Positions 16,598-24,189 of a DNA stretch of 57,736 nucleotides are shown here, in pieces (the stretch's first letter is position 1; the number at the start of each line of letters is the position of its first letter). The notes beneath the pieces are model-generated. The model made no database searches. It saw only the letters and a program-made list of their open reading frames with translations, and was not told the origin of the DNA. Made by a program: the position numbers and the translations under genes. Source of the DNA: CAZABG01 sp964483465 (GTDB taxonomy: Bacteria; Chlamydiota; Chlamydiia; Chlamydiales; Parachlamydiaceae); NCBI GenBank assembly GCA_964483465.1, contig CAZABG010000006.1, forward strand, positions 1 to 57,736. Reading direction: 5' to 3'.

Positions 16598-18066
16598 CAC
16601 GAATTAGAACCCGACTTCTCACCTGGCTTCTGCCTCCTCTTATCGTGTTTATCGCGCTTATCTCGACCTTTTTCTATTTCAATTGGTATGACGAAATTGA
16701 AAAGAGCTTTAAGAGAGACCTTGAAGGCATTGTTGTGTCGGTCAGCAAACTTGTAGACGTTGAAGATGTTAAATGGATTAAAGAGCATCGCAATGAAAGC
16801 ACTGTAAATTCTTCTGTTTATAAGGAGTTAAGCCAAAAACTCACAGAAATTAAGAATCAGCTTCCTATCGCAAGCTTGTATATTGTTTCAATCGAAGAGG
16901 TAAAGAAGGGCGAAACCGTATTTCCTAATAAGGAAGAAAGCAAGGGAAACCCCGTCTATACAGGTGAAAACCCCTCTTTTGCGTATAGACAGGTTTATTT
17001 AATTGATGCAAGCGGCAAAGCCCCTTTTCCAGTCGATTTCTCAGAATCTAACGAAGTCACTGTCTATCAAAATAAAAAAGTATTGATTACCCCTATTTAT
17101 AAGGGATTATCTACTTCTGAAAATTTTATGAGCGGCTATGCCCCCCTCATCGACAATAATGGCGAAGTTGTTGCTCTTGTTGGAGCCGATATCAACTTAA
17201 AGCTATATAGCCATAACTTGCATAGAGCTCTCAGTCTGATCGCTCTCGGCGGACTCTTGACGGTATTGCTTGTGACCCTCTCCAGCATCTTTATCGCGAC
17301 AAAAATTACAAAGCCTGTACAACAGCTTAAAGATGCGGCCCTTGTTCTAGCATCAGGCGAATACGATGAAAAAATCGATGTCAACGGCCCTAAAGAAATT
17401 GTTGAACTTGCATCAACCATCAATACGCTTCGCGAATGCTTGATTGATAACATGTCCAGGCTAACTAACTACACGGCTGTTCAAAGCAAGCTTTATGGAG
17501 AATATGAATGCGGCGAAATTCTTCAGGAACACATGCTGCAAAAGTCGGCTTCCAATTTAAAATCGTCTAACTTCAAGGTAAAAGCGCTTGAACTCGACTC
17601 TTCCGATCCAACAGGTGTAAATTTAATTTTGAATGAGGAAGACGGTCTCACCGTAAAAATGGATGAAGCGTCAGAGCCAGGCTTTCAAGCCATATTCAAC
17701 CTGTTGTCGCACCCTTCTATTTCAAAAACAATTTATCTTAAAATTAATCCTGAAGGAGCGATTGAATATAAAGGCGCAGGACTTCCCGATCCTTTACTTT
17801 GGTCCACAAAAATGGGACGTTTTGTTCCTCTTACAGAGGGTATAAAAGGCGGTGACTTCCTGATCCTATACAATACCGGCCTGCAAAAGCAAATGCCTTC
17901 CATTTCAGGACTTAGAGACTGGTTTCAAAAGGTCTTAAGACACTTTTCAAAAGAAGGTTTAGAGCTGACTTCGGCCATGTTCGAATCCGAGCTTAACTTC
18001 CTCAGTAAAAAACACTTAAATCACGAAGACCTTAAAATAGTTATTGTATACAAATCGATAGTTTAG
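16594..18066 (+). CDS. Membrane sensor with HAMP and degenerate PP2C-like domain (RsbU-like)
   Basis: The 490-residue protein has membrane segment 1 (about 12-30), a periplasmic sensing region (about 31-203), membrane segment 2 (about 207-230), a HAMP linker (about 231-285) and a C-terminal domain of the SpoIIE/RsbU PP2C type. The domain outline is visible (KGAGLPDPLLW, then GGDFLILYNTGLQ), but the aspartates that bind metal in active phosphatases, including the one expected at the YTDG position, are absent. It looks like a regulatory relative of chlamydial RsbU rather than an enzyme. It is translated with the cyclic-nucleotide-binding gene. Periplasmic ligand unknown. Confidence 0.75.
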   Translation: MTRIRTRLLTWLLPPLIVFIALISTFFYFNWYDEIEKSFKRDLEGIVVSVSKLVDVEDVKWIKEHRNESTVNSSVYKELSQKLTEIKNQLPIASLYIVSIEEVKKGETVFPNKEESKGNPVYTGENPSFAYRQVYLIDASGKAPFPVDFSESNEVTVYQNKKVLITPIYKGLSTSENFMSGYAPLIDNNGEVVALVGADINLKLYSHNLHRALSLIALGGLLTVLLVTLSSIFIATKITKPVQQLKDAALVLASGEYDEKIDVNGPKEIVELASTINTLRECLIDNMSRLTNYTAVQSKLYGEYECGEILQEHMLQKSASNLKSSNFKVKALELDSSDPTGVNLILNEEDGLTVKMDEASEPGFQAIFNLLSHPSISKTIYLKINPEGAIEYKGAGLPDPLLWSTKMGRFVPLTEGIKGGDFLILYNTGLQKQMPSISGLRDWFQKVLRHFSKEGLELTSAMFESELNFLSKKHLNHEDLKIVIVYKSIV

Positions 18067-18083
18067 ATACGTTATTAGAACCT

Positions 18084-19538
18084 ATGGCAACACCTTATGT
18101 AATCTCGTTTTTTCTATATTTTTTGATTTTGCTTGCGATCGGACTCATATCGCACAAAAGACAAACGACGTCGGCTGACTTTATTGTCGGAAATCGCTCC
18201 TTGAATTTTTGGTTAACCGCACTTACGGCTCACGCAAGCGATATGAGCTCATGGCTATTTATGGCCCTACCGGCAGCTTTATACATAGGTGGCGTTCCTG
18301 AGTCCTGGATCGTCGTAGGTTTAATTTTCGGTATGTGGTGCAACTGGCAATTTGTTGCGGCAAAACTGCGGATCATGACCGAGCGTTACAACAGCTACAC
18401 GCTTTCCACCTTTTTTGAAAGAAGATTTAGCGACTCTAGCGGTATCATTAGAATACTTACCGCAGTAATGATGCTTATCTTTATGACGGCTTATTTATCC
18501 TCCGGCTTAATCGCGATGGGCATACTATTTGATTCGCTTTTCGGCATTAACTATTATGTAGGCCTGCTTGTCGCAAGCCTTGTCGTGGTTATTTATACCT
18601 TTGCTGGCGGATTTATTACGGTTGCGTGGACTGACTTTGTTCAAGGCATTTTTCTTCTTATCGCAATCGTCATCGTACCGGTGCTTGCTTTTAACGAGGT
18701 TGGAGGTTTTGGACCGATCGTACAAGCAAGCAACCAGTTTGACATATCGCTTCATCTGATTAAAGATTTTAGCTGGGAAACGTTTCTGCAGATTATATTC
18801 TTTGCTGCCTGGGGGCTTGGTTACTTTGGACAGCCGCATATTGTGACGAAGTTTATGGGCATTAAGAGCGCGAGCGAAATTTATAAATCTAAGTATTTGG
18901 GAATGAGCTGGCAGGTAATAACGCTTGGCGCTGCAGCCATGACAGGACTTATCGGGATCAAGTTTTTCAACCATAACCTGGCCGATCCTCAGCTGGTTTT
19001 TATCGAAATGGTGAAAATCCTCTTTAACCCATGGGTAGGGGGCTTTATCCTGTGCGGATTGATCGCTGCCAATATGTCGACGATGGATTCACAGCTTCTG
19101 GTATCCGCTTCCGTTCTCTCAGAAGATATTTACAAGCACCTTTTTAACCGTTCCGCATCGCCGGTCAAACTGCTACGCGCATCGCGCATATCCGTACTTA
19201 TTGTGGCGGCCGTTTCCCTTTCGATCGCTTTTATGAAAAGCGCCTCCATTATGGAAGTAGTCACCTATGCCTGGAACGGTCTTGGATCCTCATTTGGTCC
19301 GCTCATGTTAATGGCGCTTTACTCAAAAAAGACTAACCGCTATGGCGCAATCGCAGGCATCTTAGTTGGCGGTCTCATAGCCGCTTTTTGGGGATTGATT
19401 AATCCTTTCCTGACCGACGTTAAAATTCCATCGATGCTGCCAGGCTTTATACTTGGCTTGATATCGATACGTGTCGTATCCCTTTTAACCCAAAAACACA
19501 CGCAAAATGATAAACTTAACTATTCAAACCACAACTAA
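18084..19538 (+). CDS. Sodium:solute symporter, PutP-like
   Basis: The 484-residue protein is a typical solute:sodium symporter with about 12-13 membrane helices. The SADFIVGNRSLNFWLTALTAHASDMSSWL segment (about residues 32-60) and the GGFITVAWTDFVQGIFLL motif (about 172-189) resemble sodium/proline symporters, including the serine-rich sodium-binding stretch. It probably imports proline or a related amino acid, a sensible need for a chlamydia that depends on host amino acids, but the substrate cannot be fixed from sequence. It starts 17 bases after the PP2C-like gene and may be co-transcribed. Confidence 0.85.
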   Translation: MATPYVISFFLYFLILLAIGLISHKRQTTSADFIVGNRSLNFWLTALTAHASDMSSWLFMALPAALYIGGVPESWIVVGLIFGMWCNWQFVAAKLRIMTERYNSYTLSTFFERRFSDSSGIIRILTAVMMLIFMTAYLSSGLIAMGILFDSLFGINYYVGLLVASLVVVIYTFAGGFITVAWTDFVQGIFLLIAIVIVPVLAFNEVGGFGPIVQASNQFDISLHLIKDFSWETFLQIIFFAAWGLGYFGQPHIVTKFMGIKSASEIYKSKYLGMSWQVITLGAAAMTGLIGIKFFNHNLADPQLVFIEMVKILFNPWVGGFILCGLIAANMSTMDSQLLVSASVLSEDIYKHLFNRSASPVKLLRASRISVLIVAAVSLSIAFMKSASIMEVVTYAWNGLGSSFGPLMLMALYSKKTNRYGAIAGILVGGLIAAFWGLINPFLTDVKIPSMLPGFILGLISIRVVSLLTQKHTQNDKLNYSNHN

Positions 19539-19911
19539 CGCAAGCATTTTTACAGCTATTGGCGGAGCTGCCGCCTATATTGCAAGCTCTTATAAAGCAA
19601 TATTACCGGCGCTTCCCCGTCCAAATCCGTTCAACGCAGCGCCGATTGCCCTTACAGCCTCAGTTGCTGTCGCAATTACCGGCGCTTTTTTTGCGACGAA
19701 CTTAATCATTTCCGCAATCTATGCTTTAGCAAAAGAGCCGCAAATGGATTTGCTCACCCGCAACTTGCTTTCGGGAGTAATCGTTATTGGAACGGCAGCA
19801 GCGTTTGGTGTAAACCCCCTTTCCGCTCTTGCGCTAATCGTTACTACAATCGTGCTCAACAGTCTTTTCGATCGACACGTTCTAGAGTTAAACGCGGCTT
19901 GGGGATTTTAA
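19507..19911 (+). CDS. Small hydrophobic membrane protein, unknown
   Basis: This 134-residue product overlaps the end of the symporter gene by 32 bases in another frame. It is rich in Ala and Ile with three or four hydrophobic segments (about 13-25, 45-72, 85-105 and 106-120). I do not recognise it. The overlap and intact frame fit translational coupling. The paired hydrophobic segments loosely recall inclusion-membrane proteins, but nothing more supports that. Confidence 0.55.
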   Translation: MINLTIQTTTNASIFTAIGGAAAYIASSYKAILPALPRPNPFNAAPIALTASVAVAITGAFFATNLIISAIYALAKEPQMDLLTRNLLSGVIVIGTAAAFGVNPLSALALIVTTIVLNSLFDRHVLELNAAWGF

Positions 19912-19924
19912 GAAAAAAATGAAG

Positions 19925-19956
19925 GAAGAATAGCGGCAACTGCTCTACTATTCTTC
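19925..19956 (-). terminator. Terminator of the 102-residue gene, overlapping its stop codon
   Basis: On the minus strand a 9-bp stem GAAGAATAG / CTATTCTTC is followed by a T-rich run. The TAG stop codon lies inside the stem. The + strand side lacks a T-run, so it mainly serves the leftward gene. Confidence 0.55.
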
Positions 19957-20256
19957 TCGAGTAATCTTTTCTTCGATGATTAATCGTGTCGCAGGATCAA
20001 TTTTAACGACCTCGACTCTACCTTCATTAAATTTAATTTTAGCAAACAAAAAATTTTCTTCTTGAGATAGCGTAATTTTTCTAGCTTCGCATACTAAGTA
20101 CTGCATATTGGGCCGATAAAGCGCAAAAGCCCCATTCACCTGCAGACGGTAAAAAAGGTTGCCTTCACATCTAAAGCCAGTAGCCACAACTTGCAAAACG
20201 CCATTCGTTGTATCTTTTACTGTACAGATAGGTCCGACTTGATATTGAACTTGCAT
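19948..20256 (-). CDS. Small protein of unknown function
   Basis: The 102-residue protein has no signal peptide or membrane segment; it is predicted mostly beta-stranded (for example LFYRLQVNGAFALYRP, LFAKIKFNEGRVEVVKID). An AGGA site lies about ten bases before the ATG, and a terminator overlaps the 3' end, so it looks like an independent single gene. I do not recognise the family. Confidence 0.6.
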   Translation of the reverse strand: MQVQYQVGPICTVKDTTNGVLQVVATGFRCEGNLFYRLQVNGAFALYRPNMQYLVCEARKITLSQEENFLFAKIKFNEGRVEVVKIDPATRLIIEEKITREE

Positions 20257-20336
20257 CTTTTGATCCTTTTAACGAAAAAAAGTTTAGCGTGAATGACGAT
20301 TTAAGATGCAGCGAAAATTTAGTTAAGATCATAAAC

Positions 20337-20376
20337 AAAAAGGCCGAATCGCGACTTATAGCCGCCATTCAGCCTT
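20337..20376 (-). terminator. Terminator of the acpP/fab operon
   Basis: On the minus strand a long imperfect stem starts AAGGCTGAAT and closes ATTCGGCCTT, followed by five Ts. It lies about 28 bases after the acpP stop. A near copy of its left arm (GCTGAATGCGG) sits between the stop and the stem. Confidence 0.7.
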
Positions 20377-20403
20377 CATCTTTCCGCATTCAGCTTTTGA
20401 ATA

Positions 20404-20637
20404 TTACGCTTTGTGTTTATTGATATATTCAACAGCGTCTTTGACGGTTCTGAGCTGTTCTGCATCCTTCTCAGGAATTTCGCAGCCAAAACGTTCTTCA
20501 AACGTCATGATGAGCTCAGTTAAATCGAGTGAGTCGGCGTTGAGATCTTCAACAAACGACTTATCTAACGTCACATCATCTTTATCAACACCGAGTTGTT
20601 CCACTACGATGTCAATTACTTCTTGTTCAGTTGACAT
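20404..20637 (-). CDS. acpP: Acyl carrier protein
   Basis: ACP carries growing fatty acyl chains on a phosphopantetheine arm. The 77-residue acidic helical protein has the attachment serine in LNADSLDLTEL (Ser36 region). A GGAAG ribosome-binding site precedes the ATG. It is the last gene of the fabH-fabD-fabG-acpP operon, 27 bases after fabG, and is followed by a strong terminator. AcpS (11186) activates it. Confidence 0.97.
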   Translation of the reverse strand: MSTEQEVIDIVVEQLGVDKDDVTLDKSFVEDLNADSLDLTELIMTFEERFGCEIPEKDAEQLRTVKDAVEYINKHKA

Positions 20638-20664
20638 AGTTATCTTCCTTATAAAATTTACAAT

Positions 20665-21396
20665 TTACATTACCATGCCGCCATCGACCGTAAGCACTTG
20701 CCCGGTAATGTAGGATGCCTTGTCAGAGGCTAAAAATAAAACGCTATCGGCGATTTCCTCAGTGCGGCCCATTCTTCCAAGAGGTATCTTGGTTAAGGTC
20801 GCCTCACGAGCTGCCGGCGACATCTCTTCGGTCATTTTTGTTTCAATGAATCCGGGAGCGACGCAATTCGCGGTAATCCCTCGTGATGCATACTCCTGAG
20901 CGATTGATTTAGTAAATCCAAGCATCGCAGCTTTTGACGCCGCGTAATTAACTTGGCCTACGTTACCTGTCAATCCAACAACAGAAGTAATGTTCACAAT
21001 TCGTCCATAACGATTCTTCATCATGGCCCGAATGCAAGGTTTCGTTAAATTATAACAAGACTTTACATTTGTTTCCATTACCTGATCCCAATCGGCTTCG
21101 CTCATCTTTAAAAAAAGACCGTCTTTCGTGATACCGGCATTATTTACCAGGACGTCAATCCTGCCGAAATGATCAAGAATTTTTTTAATCGTATCTTCGG
21201 ATTCTTGAGTGTTGGCTACATTGCAAGGGTAAAATACCGCGTTGGCGCTTAATTCTTTAACGACGGCCTGGCCTCTTTCAAGGTTAGTTCCTATAAGGGC
21301 GACTTTAGCCCCTTCCGCGTGGAACTTTTTGGCAATTTCCTTTCCAATTCCAGCCGTTGCTCCCGTTACGACGACAACTTTATCAGTAAAGCTCAT
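20665..21396 (-). CDS. fabG: 3-oxoacyl-[ACP] reductase
   Basis: FabG reduces 3-oxoacyl-ACP with NADPH in each elongation round. At 243 residues it is a standard short-chain dehydrogenase: cofactor motif TGATAGIGKEIA (about 12-23), NNAGIT, the catalytic serine in NITSVVG, and the YAASKAA tyrosine-lysine pair (about 151-157). An AGGAG site stands before the ATG. Its start overlaps the end of fabD by four bases, indicating coupling. Confidence 0.97.
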   Translation of the reverse strand: MSFTDKVVVVTGATAGIGKEIAKKFHAEGAKVALIGTNLERGQAVVKELSANAVFYPCNVANTQESEDTIKKILDHFGRIDVLVNNAGITKDGLFLKMSEADWDQVMETNVKSCYNLTKPCIRAMMKNRYGRIVNITSVVGLTGNVGQVNYAASKAAMLGFTKSIAQEYASRGITANCVAPGFIETKMTEEMSPAAREATLTKIPLGRMGRTEEIADSVLFLASDKASYITGQVLTVDGGMVM

Positions 21397-22331
21397 CCTA
21401 ACTCCTTCTGTATTAATTCTAAATCCTGCGGTTTCTCAAGGCTATAGGTCGCCCCTTTGACCCCGATCCGTTTATTTAAGCCTTTGAGCGTCTGTCCACT
21501 GCCAATTTCTATAAAAATATCGGTCTCAGGATCGATTCGGGTAATGCTTTCAGACCATCTTACAGGACTTGTAACCTGGGAAATCAAATTATTTTTTACA
21601 TAGGCGGCATCTTTTGCGAAATCGGCGGTCACATTCATTACCACTCTTATATCGCCTAAATTTATGGAAAGGGCGTCTATATAAGGAGCAAGGGCGTCTT
21701 CCGCAGGCTTCATAAGTCCGCTATGAAAGGCCCCTTGTACCTGAAGGGGTAAAACTCTTTTGGCATTTGCAGCTTTTAATAGTTCCGTTCCCTTTTCAAT
21801 CCCCTTCAACGTCCCTGAAATCACCACTTGACCGGGAGCGTTAAAGTTTGCTGCCCATAAGTCGTGAGGAAGACTCGCTTCTTTTACAATTTTTTCAACG
21901 ACATCGGAATCAAGCCCCATGACGACCGCCATCGTGCCCGGATTTTTTACACATGCTTCACCCATTAGCTTGCCGCGCATATCGACCGTTCTTAATGTTT
22001 CTTCATAAGGAAGAACGTTTGCTGCGACAAAAGCGGAATACTCCCCTAAACTTAAACCCAAAGTATATTTTGGCTTTATCGAGGGCATTTCTCTTTTTAA
22101 GACTTCTAAAAGAGCCAAACTATGGACAAACAGGGCGGGCTGGCTATTGTGCGTTAAGTTGAGAATATCTTCAGGACCCTCAAATAATGTTTTAACAAGA
22201 TGGCGTCCTAAAATATCTTCTGCCCTTTGAAACGATTCTTTAACTTGAGGATAGGCTTCGTAAAATTCCCTACCCATACCAATGCTTTGAGCGCCTTGAC
22301 CGGGAAATATGAAAGTAAAACGTTTATTCAT
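21393..22331 (-). CDS. fabD: Malonyl-CoA:ACP transacylase
   Basis: FabD loads malonyl groups onto ACP. The 312-residue protein has the FPGQGAQSIGMG opening, the nucleophile elbow GLSLGEYSA (serine near 92) and the catalytic histidine in GAFHSGLM (about 201-208). It lies 13 bases after fabH and overlaps fabG. Order fabH-fabD-fabG-acpP is the same as in Chlamydia. Confidence 0.97.
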   Translation of the reverse strand: MNKRFTFIFPGQGAQSIGMGREFYEAYPQVKESFQRAEDILGRHLVKTLFEGPEDILNLTHNSQPALFVHSLALLEVLKREMPSIKPKYTLGLSLGEYSAFVAANVLPYEETLRTVDMRGKLMGEACVKNPGTMAVVMGLDSDVVEKIVKEASLPHDLWAANFNAPGQVVISGTLKGIEKGTELLKAANAKRVLPLQVQGAFHSGLMKPAEDALAPYIDALSINLGDIRVVMNVTADFAKDAAYVKNNLISQVTSPVRWSESITRIDPETDIFIEIGSGQTLKGLNKRIGVKGATYSLEKPQDLELIQKELG

Positions 22332-22344
22332 TTTATAAGATTAA

Positions 22345-23331
22345 TCACTTTATCTTGGTTAACAGGGAAGCTCCCCACGTAAGACCTGCGCCAAACGCGA
22401 CAAGCAGGATATGCTCGTCATTTTGAATGGCTTTCTCGTCAAGGAGCTCGGAAAGGGCTATCGCCACCGATGAGCCTGACGTGTTGCCATATTTATGAAG
22501 GGTTAAAAAAACTTTATTATTATCGATTTTTAAATCATCGGTAATGGCATCAATAATTCTTTGATTTGCTTGATGAGGAACGAGCCATGAAACGTCTTCA
22601 ACCTTCAGGCCTGCATGTGAAAGGCAATTTTCTACCGCTTTACCCATCTGCCTCACGGCATGTTTAAAAACTTCGCGCCCTTCCATCTTTATAAAATGAC
22701 CCTTACGCTCAATACTATCCATAGTCGATGGATCCTTCGATCCACCTGAAGGTATCATAATTAACTGGCCGAACTTGCCTTCTGCACCCAGCATGACTTC
22801 ATCGATTGCAAGTCCCGGCCCTTCCGCTGAAATAATCGCCGCTCCCGCACCGTCGCCAAATAAAACGCATGTATTACGATCAGTGAAATCAATAAAAGCG
22901 CTCATCTTTTCGGATGCGACAACCAATACATTTTTATAAAGTCCCGATTCAATGAAAGCCCTTGCTTGAGATAGTCCATAAATAAAACCGGTGCATGCGG
23001 CCTGACAGTCGTAGGCAGCCGCGCGGATATCAAGGCCGCTTTGAATTAAGGCGGCAGAACTTGGGGTTATATAATCGGGGGTCATGGTCGCGCAGATAAC
23101 AAGATCTATCTGGTTTTTATCCAATCCGGATGACTCTATGGCTTTAAGGGCGGCTTGCAGACCCATGGTTGACGCAGTCTCTTGGCTAGAGCCGATACGA
23201 CGTTCCTTAATACCCGTGCGGGATTGGATCCATTCGTCTGATGTATCAACTAATTTTTCAAGTTCACGGTTTGTCAACCTTGCCTCTGGCAAGAAAGTTC
23301 CCATCCCCGTTATACGGGCTCTGAGTTTCAT
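22345..23331 (-). CDS. fabH: 3-oxoacyl-[ACP] synthase III
   Basis: FabH condenses acetyl-CoA with malonyl-ACP to start fatty-acid synthesis. The 328 residues carry the full catalytic triad: cysteine in QAACTGF (about 110-116), histidine in PHQANQRI (about 253-260) and asparagine in KYGNTSGSS (about 282-290). It is first in the operon. Nine bases before the ATG lies a TATGCT -10 hexamer that is one arm of a palindrome shared with divergent recR; no ribosome-binding site is visible. Confidence 0.97.
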   Translation of the reverse strand: MKLRARITGMGTFLPEARLTNRELEKLVDTSDEWIQSRTGIKERRIGSSQETASTMGLQAALKAIESSGLDKNQIDLVICATMTPDYITPSSAALIQSGLDIRAAAYDCQAACTGFIYGLSQARAFIESGLYKNVLVVASEKMSAFIDFTDRNTCVLFGDGAGAAIISAEGPGLAIDEVMLGAEGKFGQLIMIPSGGSKDPSTMDSIERKGHFIKMEGREVFKHAVRQMGKAVENCLSHAGLKVEDVSWLVPHQANQRIIDAITDDLKIDNNKVFLTLHKYGNTSGSSVAIALSELLDEKAIQNDEHILLVAFGAGLTWGASLLTKIK

Positions 23332-23340
23332 AGATAGAAA

Positions 23341-23368
23341 AGCATAACAATATTTTGTTAATTATGCT
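23341..23368. promoter_or_regulatory. Palindromic divergent promoter region of fabH and recR
   Basis: The arms AGCATAA and TTATGCT are 7-bp inverted repeats 14 bases apart. Each contains TATGCT as a possible -10 hexamer, one for fabH (ending nine bases before its ATG) and one for recR (13 bases before its ATG). The -35 elements are weak. The symmetry could also be an operator. Confidence 0.4.
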
Positions 23369-23381
23369 AATGTTTTGCTTT

Positions 23382-23975
23382 ATGCGATACCCTCCCACCC
23401 TCCAGAAACTTGTAGAGGTTCTTAAAAGGCTCCCTGGTGTTGGCGCAAGGTCTGCCGAACGATATGCTTTTCACCTCCTCACTTGGGACAAATTATTTAT
23501 TGAAGAATTCGCATCGACGCTTAGCGAAGTTCCTTTCAAACTGGAAAGATGCCAGGAATGCGGCGCGCTGACAGAATCGGCTTGCACCCTTTGTTCAAAT
23601 CCTGCCCGCAACGCAAAACAACTTTGCATAGTCGCCGGATTCAAAGATGTATTTGCCATCGAAAGCACCCTCGAATACCGCGGACTTTATCACGTTTTAG
23701 GCGCTCTTTTATCCCCTCTTGATAAACGGGGTCCTGAAAAATTGGGACTGCCAAAACTGATGGAAAGGATCGAAAAACTTCAATGCGAAGAAATCCTTTT
23801 AGCCCTCGACTCTACCCTTGAAGGCGATGCTACAGCCCTCTTTTTAAAGCGTGAACTTGAAAAGAGCGGCATCAAACTATCGCGTCTTGCCTTTGGCATG
23901 CCGATGGGTTCATCGCTTGAATTCGTCGACAACGGAACGCTTGCAAAAGCGCTTATCTCACGCTCAAGTTTTTAA
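23382..23975 (+). CDS. recR: Recombination protein RecR
   Basis: RecR works with RecO (and RecF) in loading RecA at gaps. The start at 23382 gives MRYPPTLQKLVEVLKRLPGVG, the usual N-terminus with a helix-hairpin-helix; longer starts upstream only add hydrophobic residues. Total 197 residues. A zinc finger (CQEC ... CTLC, about 54-71) and a Toprim domain (CIVAGFKDVFAIEST and following) are present. The zinc ligands look complete. It is divergent from fabH and upstream of bamA, matching Chlamydia. Confidence 0.95.
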   Translation: MRYPPTLQKLVEVLKRLPGVGARSAERYAFHLLTWDKLFIEEFASTLSEVPFKLERCQECGALTESACTLCSNPARNAKQLCIVAGFKDVFAIESTLEYRGLYHVLGALLSPLDKRGPEKLGLPKLMERIEKLQCEEILLALDSTLEGDATALFLKRELEKSGIKLSRLAFGMPMGSSLEFVDNGTLAKALISRSSF

Positions 23976-24132
23976 AAGTAAATTTACGAGACCATTTCAA
24001 AACTCGTTTATTCTATAAAATTCGCTTTTAAAGTGGTTTTGGCCTGCCTTTCAAAGCTAAATGGGGCAGCTTTGCCGCCAATCAACTAAGGCTCCAAAAT
24101 CATCGTTTTTTAAGAGCAAAGTAGTTTTGCAA

Positions 24133-24162
24133 TTGCCTCTATTAGGAATTAGGGAGTATAGT
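24133..24162 (+). promoter_or_regulatory. Promoter of bamA-skp-lpxD
   Basis: TTGCCT (24133-24138), an 18-base spacer and TATAGT (24157-24162) precede bamA, with the -10 ending 27 bases before the ATG. The 214-base gap between recR and bamA holds nothing else I can name. Confidence 0.5.
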
Positions 24163-24189
24163 TCATCCTTTCTTCAAGTGGATTAAAGC

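Noticed and set aside
23976..24189. Small RNA or tRNA between recR and bamA
   Set aside because: No cloverleaf or strong hairpin with a terminator is visible; only a plausible bamA promoter.
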